Origin: Symsagittifera roscoffensis | Lineage: Eukaryota > Xenacoelomorpha > Acoela > Convolutidae | Length of the DNA: 64,000 bases | Direction of reading: 5' to 3' | Assembly: GCF_963678635.1 (NCBI RefSeq) | Contig: NC_087063.1 | Span: forward strand, 77,521,617-77,585,616 | In this document: one piece after another, positions 12,601 through 23,134 of the stretch | Position numbering within the stretch: the stretch's first letter is position 1 | Layout: every line of letters begins with the position of its first letter | Position numbers and translations under genes: made by a program | Notes under the pieces: model-generated | Told to the model about the DNA's origin: nothing | The model's database searches: none | The model's input: only the letters and a program-made list of their open reading frames with translations

Positions 12601-15324
12601 TAGAAAAAAAGGTTTTCTTCCGTCCGACAGATTCTTGAAGCTTCAGACCATCATAGCGTGGCAAGATTCCAGATTTTGATGAAGTTCGATATCATTCTTT
12701 AAGTTGACCACGCGTGTCTTAGCGGAAAGTATATGATGCAGCTAAAATACAAAAGCTCACTTTAAAAACCAAGACAAAAAGAACTGTGAAAAAGCAAACA
12801 AAATTGATTTTCTTCCGTAAATTTGAGATATTGGTAATGATCGTTGATTGATTGCAATCTCTAGCTTCATATTTTTTGTCTAGTGGTAATTTCATGTTTT
12901 AAATTCTATATAAATTTTGTTTCACTCTATCTAAAATAAAAAAACGATTCTGCTCGGATTCGAACCCTCGAACAACTTACCAGGAGTCCTCGCGTAGGGA
13001 CTGCCAGTTCTGGTGGCTGAGTGCAACTTCCTGGCCTTCTGTGCTCCTGAAAACATACCAAGTTTGTTCACGTACAGGTCATTCGGTTAATTAGACAGAT
13101 TAATAGTTTTAATGGTCACCATTATTAATTGATATTAACATGTTTCAATTTCTCAACTTCAGTTAAAGAAAATAATCCAATATTACTCGTCAGTTAATTG
13201 CAAATGAATTTAAAATGACAAATGTCGACTTGATTAATTAGTAATTAATTAGATAAATTATTAATTTTGACTATTAATATTCACAATGGGTTTTTGTTTC
13301 TGAAGCGTCAATTCGGGTTTTGTTTCGACACGTAAGCGCAACAGACGGGTATAACAGGGTTGAATTGGCAAAATTAATGACAAATAACTTGAAGTGTTTT
13401 CCTTTTTAAGCATTAAAACAATCCTTCAGCAACGACCGAATTAATTTTTATTTCGAAGCTCGTTTATTTCAAAATTATAAGAACAAAACAGTTGCTAGAA
13501 CATCAGAACTATTCTTGTTCTGGCTTTGAGAGGGAAATAGGTCCAGATTTCTCTAAAACTTATCTATGCTAAGCTATATGACCGGCATACTATTTTCATT
13601 TCGACATTCTCATATAATTTGAAACATAGTTCATGATTTCATTTTCAGTTGGCCAGTGTCGATATTTCTGGAGAGGTTCAAAATTACAAAGTTGGAACAA
13701 AATTTGGAATTTATCATATTTTTGAATTTTAATTGCATTGGAAAATTATACTTTATTTGAAATAAATAATAAATTTTTCGTGTAATAACTAAAATCATCA
13801 AAATAATAAACCAATTCAATATCAAATCTATACAAATTTGAGAGCACTCATGTCTTCTCAAGAGCTTTCCCACGACTCTCTAGATCCCAAAATGTTATCT
13901 TGACGTTTTTTTACTGCGGAAATAAATAATGGTGATACATTCAAAACCATTCGTCATCTCAATCTGATGTGTTTTTTTTTACCTCGTAATGTTCTTGTTC
14001 TTTTTAAAATAATATTATTCATAGATTTCAAGATTAATAATCATGGTATAATTTGCCAAACATATAATCTTCTAATTGCTTCAAAATGATGATTTACACA
14101 ACCTATAATTTTATTAAAGATAATTAAAATTGTATGTGCTCCACGAGATGATTCAAATAAGGTTTATCAATTTAAAAAGAATTGGCCGCGTGGTTTACGA
14201 GAAGGAACAAATCCTGTGCTACTCAACGCTACCCTCTTTAGGAGCCCCTCCCTCTGCTGCAAAGATTTTTCTAAGCAAGAACAAAATTTGCACATTGGAA
14301 AACTGATTCTTGTTTCGTATTTACACACTGTTTTTCAAAAACAAGATAGGTTAATCATTCCCGTGCAGCCACAGGAATTCAAAATTTTTCAGTTATTAAA
14401 AAAAAGGTAAGTTTTAGCATTCGAATATTAAGCAAAGCCCTTGTCAATTTCTGACAAAACGGTAACCTAGTTAATTTCAATTTAAAAGGATCTAGTCTGA
14501 CTAGCAGCAGACTTGAAGCAAACTTCTGAAAACTGGAACACCACTTTTGTCAAGCACCTTGATAGGGTTTCATTTCAAAGACTTTCTTTTTCATATTTTC
14601 GAGCGGCTGATAACTGATACTTGAAGAAACCTTTTATTAAAAGTTTGAATATAAAAAAGGCTTTAAAACAATTTTGGAATCATTTCGCTTGATAAACTGA
14701 TTGACTTTTTTGTGAATATGAGCAGAACGTGGAAAAAATTCTAACTGACACTTCAATTGCTTTTGAAGTGAAGGCAGGGAAACTGAAAGTATGATTCAGG
14801 ATGGGCAGTTAAGATTTTTCCTCAGAGTTGGTTCACAAACCGCTTCAAGTCACAAATCGCTTCACGTACTTTGTAGGTTAAATTACATAGCGTTACTTAA
14901 TATCATTCTTTTCAATTTTGCAGTACTTTCCGAAGATAACAAGGTTGTTTGTAGTCGAAATTTAAAATACTTTCCTGTGTTTTATAATCTAGTTGCTAGT
15001 TCTATGAAAACCGGTCCCTACAGTTCATTTTTGCAAAAATTTTGAAGAAACATTTATCATTTGAAGGTTTTTTACAATAATAATGGAAAGGGTCAATATC
15101 CATTTTGAAAAAAATACAAAATTTGGGATATAAATGAACTAATATATTAAAGAAGAATATTAAAAGACAGATCAAAAAACACAGATCAAAAAACACGCGG
15201 CAAGGATCAAGCAATCTTAAAAACATAGACAATAGAGATAAATTTTATCTACCAATTCAGTTTACGGCGAAGATTCATCAGCTGCTATCAATCGTTCAAA
15301 AAACTTTTAGAAGCCTTGAATTGA

Positions 15325-15600
15325 GTGCTTGTGGCCTTACTCCATAACATGAAGTCTTTACCAACCATCTCGCTTCGTTTCAATGACTGGTTGCAGAAAA
15401 GGCAGAGGTGCATGAACGCATGCGAGCAAACCCTCCAAAGACAAGCAACCAAGATAACCAATACAATGTTGATGCCTCCAAAACGGTCCCAACAGTATCC
15501 TCACTGTAATATTTGCAACGGCAAAAGTTCCGTTTGGTCCTGTAGCGCCTTCCAAGCAAAAACTCCCACTCAAAGTGCAGAGTTAGCTGCCCATCAGTAA
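15325..15600 (+). pseudogene. BEL/Pao-type gag relic, copy 3
   Basis: It is the same 91-codon open stretch as in copy 1, with the CNIC zinc knuckle intact and a few substitutions near the end (AKTPTQSAEL rather than AQTPTQSIEL). It ends before the second knuckle, as in the other copies. Confidence 0.6.
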
Positions 15601-16414
15601 TTGTGTTTATCTTGCCTGCAATAGGACCTTTTTTTTCAAAGTTTTCCAAAACCCGTAGAGTACAGTAAGCATGATTGCAACAACCAGCTTTCAGAACGTT
15701 ATCCTTCACGACGCCGAGAGAGTTTAACCTGCAAAAAATTCATTAAAAAAAGCCAACAGGAGGAAAGATTTCTTTGAATTCCACTTGTCTTGAGGTAGAG
15801 ACATTTGAAGGTAGAATCTTTATTCGAATCACATTTAAATTGTGATTCAGTTGTCAGTCAATAATGGATTACCCTATTTACTGAAAAACTTAACTTGTCC
15901 GTTGAAAACGTGAACCTCTCCGTCAGAAGAATATGTACAGGTTTTGATGACTGAGCAAGTGGATATAGGAATTTCAGGTATTGATGAATCAAATTCATAC
16001 AATTTTCACACACGGATTTTTGTGAAGAATCAATAGAACTCTAAGTTCTGAAACCATAAATGTCAAGAAACTCGAAAAAATTCATCTACATTTAGATCCA
16101 GTGCCTTGCTTGACGTACCAATTGTCTGACGTGGAAACGATTTCAGGCCCAGACTGTTTCCACGCCAAACGTCCATTAGAAACTCACAGTGATAAAACTG
16201 GTCTTTATCGTTTTATGTAAGCTTACCTAATGGTTACGTTTTCAGTCCTCCTATACCATCGTCCTCAGGTGTGTCATCTCACTGTTTTATTTGTCGTTTT
16301 GAGGACAAATCTCAAGAAGAAAAATGAAAAAAAAAAGTATGAACTTGGGTCATACGGTTCAAACAAGCTCTATTTCAAGCTCTATATTTACAAGCTTCAT
16401 TTCACATCAAAATC

Positions 16415-17190
16415 TTGAATCGAAAATCTTTTTACTCGCTAAACCAGTGGTATGTTTTAGTCGATGAGGATATCAGTTTGATGAACAACTACTACTCGGT
16501 ATTCGGCCAAGGAACTACTGTACTACTCTCGGCCAAAAAGCTAAATTCGTGCGTCGAAAACTGGACGGACCGTCATGAACCCGTTATGCTTGCTCATAAA
16601 AGCCTAAATTGGAAATTGCATCCCCCAGTGCTCCTCATCATGAAAAAGTGTGAGAAAGGCTCGTCCGGAACACCAAAAAATAAATTTATGACGTTCTCGC
16701 AAGACAAAAGTTCAAAACTACATTTTCTTTTGCTTAGCAGTCTCTAAATACCGTCCGCTTACAACCGTATTCTCCGATCCAAACGATCTCGAACACTTAG
16801 CGCCGAATCACTTCCTACTTAGTCACCGCACAAGTGACTTTCCGCCTCTAGATTTCGAACAAAACTCCCATAATCGAAAGCGCTATACCCGAGCGCAGTC
16901 CTGTGCAAATACCATTTGGATTGGTTGGCTACGCGAGGAAGTACAAATGCTTAAGAAACGAGCAAAGTGTTTTTTTTCTCTGCAGAATCACAATTAAACA
17001 ATTTAGAACTCAATTGGATGAATGAGGACAATAGCACAAGAGGCCATACTCCATTAGCGCGAGTCAAATCGTTCAAACAAGGTTAAGATAGCATAGCGCA
17101 GTCCGCCGTAATAAGATCGGGTACACGCGTGCATTCGTGAAGTTCGAACCCGTGCTCGCAATATTTGGGGCGGAGGGGGTTTGTGCATGT
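16415..17190 (+). pseudogene. BEL/Pao-type integrase relic, copy 3
   Basis: The first frame (16415-16747) is open and nearly identical to copy 2. In the second frame the poly-T run near 16970 is one T shorter than in copies 1 and 2 (eight against nine), which breaks the frame that is open in the other two. This shows that the frame is not under selection in this copy. Confidence 0.73.
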
Positions 17191-20100
17191 TAACTATACG
17201 TACGTGTTATATTGTTCCTGTAACCTTGGATTGGAGCATTGTAATTTGTCTTGGAACCTTGAATTGGTTTTGACTAAAATTGATGATTACAATGTTGAAT
17301 TATTGGGAAAGTGGGATTGAAAAGACCTCGATTGTTCTGCACAAGCTGAATACAATTGAACTATTTTGACTTTTCGCGACTGTCAAAACGAATATTCTAA
17401 ATGAGGAAAAAACACCTCAATAATAGCAGAAAAACTATTCGATAAAGATAAATACTTACCACCTACCTTCATGTAATTTTTTTTTAGTTGAAACAAAAAC
17501 TATAAACTAAGTTTGTCTTTTCTGAAGGTCAATCACACAATCCTGTCGAGAATCGCGTCTTAGTATAAGTCTGGTGCGACCCAGAACCAGCAATTACAAC
17601 CAGGTGAAACCAAATAACGGCAATTTCAGACAATCAACTTTAAAATCTGAAAAACCTTTTGACTTACAAATTGAAGTTTGTTGAAAAATGTGATTGCTTT
17701 AAAATGGATATTCATAAGTTGAGACTAGTTATCTTGTTCATGAATAGACCTAAAAAAAATTTTGTTCAAGCATCTTCACTCTTAAAAAACAAAATTTTCA
17801 TTGGGAGGTCAGAAAACTTCATTTCGACTATACTACAATCTTGAACCCAGACGTTTAACTTGTTTGATTGATTTGTTATTTCAACCCTAGCTTCAATGTT
17901 TAATTCCACTTCTATTCACTGTTTAGTTTGCAATTTTTTTAAGTTTGTTTTTCGTTCTCTGTAAATTACTTTAATTGTTCAATTTTTCGAAAAAAAAATT
18001 GATGATATATTTTAATGGGTGGCAGACTCAACTTATTTAGCTGATTTTTTAATAATATTTTATCTAGCATGTAATTTTTTTTGGCATCTGGTATGTAAGA
18101 ATTGCCATGTAACTTTTTTGTTTTGACACCAACAGATTGTACGGCATTGGAAGTGCAGTCAAGATAAAACTTGAACCTCACTCAAAACTATAACAAAAAA
18201 TATAAGTATTTGTAAACGGCTAGGAAGCCTCTGTATCGAAAAATTCTAAAGTTGAAAATCGTGGCCTTTTTTTGGACAAATTTAGGTTATTTGTTATCAT
18301 CTAAATCTGAAAAGTGCAAATTTTGCCATCGTGGAAAACTTTTTTGTGGCCCTTTTTTTCTGTTAAAAGACTGTCATTAAAAGAGAAAATTTGATACGTT
18401 TTTTTTTGTTTTTATAACTGGTTTAGCGACTAAATTGAATACTAGAAGAAATTTTCCTTAAATTTGGCCTTTCGTTCGCAAAAAGGTATATCTTGAAATT
18501 TTAATAAATGAAATTGTATAATAAGCAATTTTTTCTTAGAACTCAAGCATGGAGCTGTTTAATAAGCGTTTTTGTACGAAATTATCCGATTAGCATTTTT
18601 GTTGTATACAGGTCAACCCTGGAAGGGTTTTTATAAAAACATGCAAAAGCTAATACTTCCCTGAGCTCAAATTTATATAATCTTTCGAATAGGAGGCTAC
18701 ATAGTGTAAAACTTTATATTCAAAAAAAAATATTTTGTTCTTAAAATTGCATGTGCGGGTTGGTTTTAAGAAAACTCAAAAAAAATACATTTAGTTTTTT
18801 TTTGTTGAAACTTTTATCGAATTCTTTAAAGCAAAACACTAATCTATAGGCCTCAAACCTGAGTCGTTCTTTTCAAGGTTTCACTTTACACGAGCTATTT
18901 GGTTAAATGTTGATACCAATTCTGTGTCAGAGTTTCATTCATAATGCACTCATTGCTCCGGCTTTCGAAGAAATGCGGAAAAATTATGCTGGGTTGGTTT
19001 CATGTCCGTTTTTTTTGCGCTAATAAACCGTTCCAGATCAAACTGAGGCAACCTTTTTGGTCTTATTAATTTTGTATCACTCAAACTTTCCCATTTGTTT
19101 CGATTTTCGAAGAAAGTGAGAAATATATATGCTTGAGCTGGTTTTTAGACCAATTTCTAATATAATAATCGCCCATTTGAGAATCGATCTCTGCATCTTT
19201 GTGAGCCCCAAACTAACTTAATTCTATGGTGGACTTAAAAACGAGCCCACCTAAACTGCGCGTTTAATTTTTTGATGCTGAAACGTTGTAACGCGATTTA
19301 TTTATTTATGCGATTTATTTATGCGATTTATTTATGCGATTTTTTTATACATATATGACTCTATTTTTAACACTTAGAAACTAATTTTGCCAGCCTAAAA
19401 TTCATAGTTGGTCAATAATACAATTACAAAAAATTATTCGAGATCAGTTTAAAGGCCCTGATACGATCAATCTTTTCCTTTGATTTTGTTCAACTTTTAC
19501 GGTTTTTAAATATCTAAGTCTTGTGTTTTGTGGTGTTATTGTTTATTGTTTACCAAAAATCAATTTTTGATGAAAAAGAATCAAATAAGATTGGACTCAT
19601 TTTGGGTGTTTACACAGGGAGTTAAAAAGTGCACAGACTTTTTTCCCACTCCTTTCAGGATATTGTTCGGAACAATCGCTCGTGATTGAAATTGAAAACT
19701 ATCAAAAATAAACATTAAATTTGAATTTAAAAAGATGAAATTTGAAGTAGCACACCATTTACATGAGGTTTAAAACTATGTCTACAAAGTCACACTATTT
19801 AAAATTTATTACAAAAGTTTTGAACTTGTTAAACATATGATCGAGTCATAAATCAAATTTTTCAAAGCAAATAGCTGAAGGCACTTTTTGAAATGTGTGT
19901 TTCAAAATTAAATCTTAATTGTAGTTCATTGGACATTAGATATTTTAGCTTGAAATAGCAAACATTTTTTTTCAGAATTAAGTAGAAAAAAAAGGTTTTT
20001 TTTTTCTGTCCGACAGATTCTTGTAGCTTCAGACCATCACAGCGTGGCAAGATTCCAGATTTTGATGAAGTTCGATATCTTTCCGTGTCTTAGCGGAAAG

Positions 20101-21612
20101 TATATGATGCAGCTAAAATACAAAAGCTCACTTTAAATACCAAGATAAAAAGAACTGTGAAAAAGCAAACAAAATTGATTTTCTTCCGTAAATTTGAGAT
20201 ATTGGTAATGATCGTTGATTGATTGCAATCTCTAGCTTCATATTTCTTGTCTAGTGGTAATTTTATGTTTTAATTTCTATATAAATTTTGTTTCACTCTA
20301 TCTAAAATAAAAAAAAAGATTCTGCTCGGATTCGAACCCTCGATCAACTTACCAGGAGTCCTCGCGTAGGGACTGCCAGTTCTGGTGGCTGAGTGCAACT
20401 TCCTGGCCTTCTGTGCTCCTGAAAACATACCAAGTTTGTTCACGTACAGGTCATTCGGTTAATTAGACAGATTAATAGTTTTAATGGTCACCATTATTAA
20501 TTGATATTAACGTGTTTCAATTTCTCAACTTCAGTTAAGTAAAATAATCCAATATTACTCGTCAGTTAATTGCAAATGAATTTAAAATGACAAATGTCGA
20601 CTTGATCAATTAGTAATTAATTAGATAAATTATTAATTTTGACTATTAATATTCACAATGGGTTTTTGTTTCTGAAGCGTCAATTCGGGTTTTGTTTCGA
20701 CACGTAAGCGCAACAGACGGGTATAACAGGGTTGAATTGGCAAAGTTAATGACAAATAACTTGAAGTGTTTTCCTATTTAAGCATTAAAACAATCCTTCA
20801 GCAACGACCGAATTAATTTTTATTTCGAAGCTCGTTTATTTCAAAATTATAAGAACAAAACAGTTGCTAGAACATCAGAACTATTCTTGTTCTGGCTTCG
20901 AGAGGGAAATAGGTCCAGATTTCTCTAAAACTTATCTAAGCTAAGCTATATGACCGGCATACTATTTTCATTTCGACATTCTCATATAATTTGAAACATA
21001 GTTCATGATTTCATTTTCGGTTGGCCAGTGTCGATATTTCTGGAGAGGTTCAAAATTACAAAGTTGGAACAAAATTTGGAATTTATCATATTTTTGAATT
21101 TTAATTGCATTGGAAAATCATAGTTTATTTGAAATAAATAATAAATTTTTCGTGTAATAACTAAAATCATCAAAATAATAAACCAATTCAATATCAAATC
21201 TATACAAATTTGAGAGCACGTCGCAGACGTGCAAAGTTGAGACTTCTACTAAGTTTGAAAATGAAAGTTTTCAGTGTGAAACCGATTTGGTGTAATAACA
21301 TTAAAATATCTGAAAGTGACATAATTTTGAGTTTTGACTGTGGATGTGGAACTAAGTAATTAAATGAAAAAGTTTTAAAGTTTGCAACGATGAATTTCTT
21401 GGCATTTCTCAACAACCAGCGCAAAAAATATAGATTGTTTTTTAACTAAAAACCAACATCAAATCAAAATTCCAAGTCAAAACATTTTGAATTTTTTGCG
21501 CGATTGGCGAGAAATTTTGAGTTTTGGGCGTAAAATGAGTTGATTTTGCAGTTTAGTTGAGTAAACATGTGTAAGTAGTCGACACAGTGTGTAGTTCACG
21601 TGTAATGGTTGT

Positions 21613-21647
21613 TGGTCAGAGGTCAAATCAAGTCAGGTCAAAGGTCA
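21613..21647 (+). promoter_or_regulatory. Pair of DR1-type AGGTCA direct repeats
   Basis: TGGTCA-G-AGGTCA at 21613-21625 is followed by a perfect AGGTCA-A-AGGTCA at 21635-21647. DR1 spacing of this half-site is the classic binding site for HNF4, RXR and COUP-TF-class nuclear receptors. The two sites lie 9 bp apart in unique DNA. Function is inferred from motif only. Confidence 0.4.
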
Positions 21648-21802
21648 AAGCAGTTCAACTTTTATGTGTCAGTTTTGTTTGCTGTTGTTGTTGTTGACAA
21701 AATTAGCGCTTTTAGTACACGTCGTTGTGTTGTATACAGCACCGCGACTACTTTCCGTAACCCGAAATCCGAACAAAATTCGATTCGGTTTTTAATTTGA
21801 AG

Positions 21803-22063
21803 ATGAATATTGTCAGTGGCTTTAGTAAGCTACACTGTACAATTGTTTGCCTGCAAAACAAAGACATTTTTTCGTTGTTGTTATTTTCTTCTTGTTTAGT
21901 TTTGGCCATATTGATGATTGAAAACAAAAAAGAAAGATCATCACAGCGTGTTATTGTATTACCAGCATTAATTGTAAAACCATCTTTCGCCAGCCATGGT
22001 ATGTTTAAGAAACTAAGTAATCAATCACTAAGTTCAGCAGCAATTAAAGAAAAATATTACTAG
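21803..22063 (+). CDS. Doubtful small ORF with one hydrophobic segment
   Basis: An 86-codon ORF from ATG at 21803. Residues about 23-41 (DIFSLLLFSSCLVLAILMI) would form one membrane-spanning segment, followed by a basic stretch (ENKKERSSQR). I recognise no family. It lies about 155 bp downstream of the DR1 motifs and points towards the 3' end of the STAR gene on the other strand. It could be a short single-exon gene, one exon of a larger gene, or chance. Base composition is only slightly richer in GC than the surroundings, so confidence is low. Confidence 0.2.
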   Translation: MNIVSGFSKLHCTIVCLQNKDIFSLLLFSSCLVLAILMIENKKERSSQRVIVLPALIVKPSFASHGMFKKLSNQSLSSAAIKEKYY

Positions 22064-22515
22064 ACAAAAACATCGATGAGTGTACAGCGACGTTCTAACA
22101 TCATCATATAATGGCATGTTAAAATATCGCAAGCTGTCTATAGTAACTTGAAGCCAGATTCGTAAACCAATTTTGATTAACAACCAATTTATTATCGAAT
22201 TAACTGATTAATGTGGCGTCGGTAAAAATTAAACGGATTGAGCATTTGAATTAAGTTTCAAGATGGATTCAAGATTTAAGGAAGTTAATGTTATCTAGAA
22301 CAGAATTTCTTAATAAGAGTGTTTGGTAAATAAAATTTCGTGGGGTTAACTAGATTTACCATTATAAGCCAGACTAATTCAGTCTTTTTACGGTGATTGT
22401 CGCTCGATTCAATCGAAGTCTGAAAACCACAAATTTGAACAACTTTCTGAAAAAAATTACACAAAAAAAACAAAAGGGAATTTTTGATTGTTCCTTTCTG
22501 TTTATAGTTGAACAC

Positions 22516-22521
22516 TTTATT
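22516..22521 (-). terminator. Poly(A) signal AATAAA of the STAR gene
   Basis: On the minus strand AATAAA begins 15 nt after the stop codon at 22538-22536. This makes a very short 3' UTR for the transcript that reads through the last exon. Confidence 0.6.
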
Positions 22522-22535
22522 TTGTTGAACTGAAA

Positions 22536-23134
22536 TTAGATGGTTTGAATAAGTAAACTACGTGGAAATGCCACCATTGGCATATTTTTGGATTTAAACT
22601 CACCGAAGCTTGACTCGGAACTTCCGGCCGCGCCTGCTCCGATGTCGCTTTGTGATGCAACTGGAGAATTCGCCGACAACAACCCAAGTTGAATCATCGA
22701 CTGAGGGTCATACCCGGCAGCTGCGGCGTACAGAAGACCCGCGTCGGCTGCTGGGCTTTGAAGGCCACTAGCTTGTAGGAAGGCGTTCTGGCTTGCGACT
22801 GACACCGGGAGACTAGTCGGCAACAAGTTCGTAACTCCGAATCTGTTCATTCCGTTCGCTCCCGAACCACCACCGTGACGAAGTGAGTTTCCGCCAATCA
22901 GAGAAGCCAAATTGGCATTGTTCAATTGGGCCAAAAGTGTGGCCTGGTCCAGACCTCCGGCGCCTGTGAGTCCCGTGAGTCCTGCTGGAGATCCCGCTCC
23001 AACTCCGGCATTTGGGTTGAATCCCGGCAACAAACCGGCGAGTTCGGGAAACACTGCTAGCTGTTGCGCAGCTGCGGCTGCGTGTTGGTTGTTCATATGG
23101 TTCTGATGGTGGTGGTGGTTGTGATGATGGTGGT
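22536..23134 (-). CDS. STAR gene exon 7: low-complexity C-terminus and stop
   Basis: The acceptor is atatgttttag. The exon opens with an Asp/His-rich run, then a long Ala/Gly/Leu/Asn-rich region with no known domain, as is usual C-terminal to QUA2. The frame ends at 22538-22536. A strong internal donor (G|GTGAGTTT, intron from 22603) would remove the last 22 codons and join to an unseen exon, giving another tail. Confidence 0.9.

Larger units (their letters stand above)
7527..15047 (+). repeat. 7.5-kb tandem repeat unit, copy 2
   Basis: This is a full-length copy, nearly identical to copy 1 and collinear with it. Small differences include a one-base loss in the gag relic near 7819 and a few changes in poly-A and poly-T runs. 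The integrase relic lies at about 8879-9660. Confidence 0.93.
15048..21219 (+). repeat. 7.5-kb tandem repeat unit, copy 3, truncated at its right end
   Basis: Homology to copies 1 and 2 runs from 15048 and stops abruptly at about 21219 (after gagagcac), so the last ~1.35 kb of the unit is missing. This copy also has private deletions relative to the others: about 90 bp near 17513, about 45 bp near 18124, and shorter ones near 19590, 19785 and 20080. Its integrase relic carries an extra frame-disrupting change. Confidence 0.92.
21220..22535. other. Unique spacer between the 7.5-kb array and the STAR gene
   Basis: Single-copy sequence, AT-rich, about 1.3 kb. It holds the direct-repeat hormone-receptor-like motifs at 21613-21647, a CACGTG E-box at about 21597, a doubtful small ORF at 21803-22063, and the poly(A) signal of the minus-strand STAR gene. 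I see no other coding signal. Confidence 0.7.
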
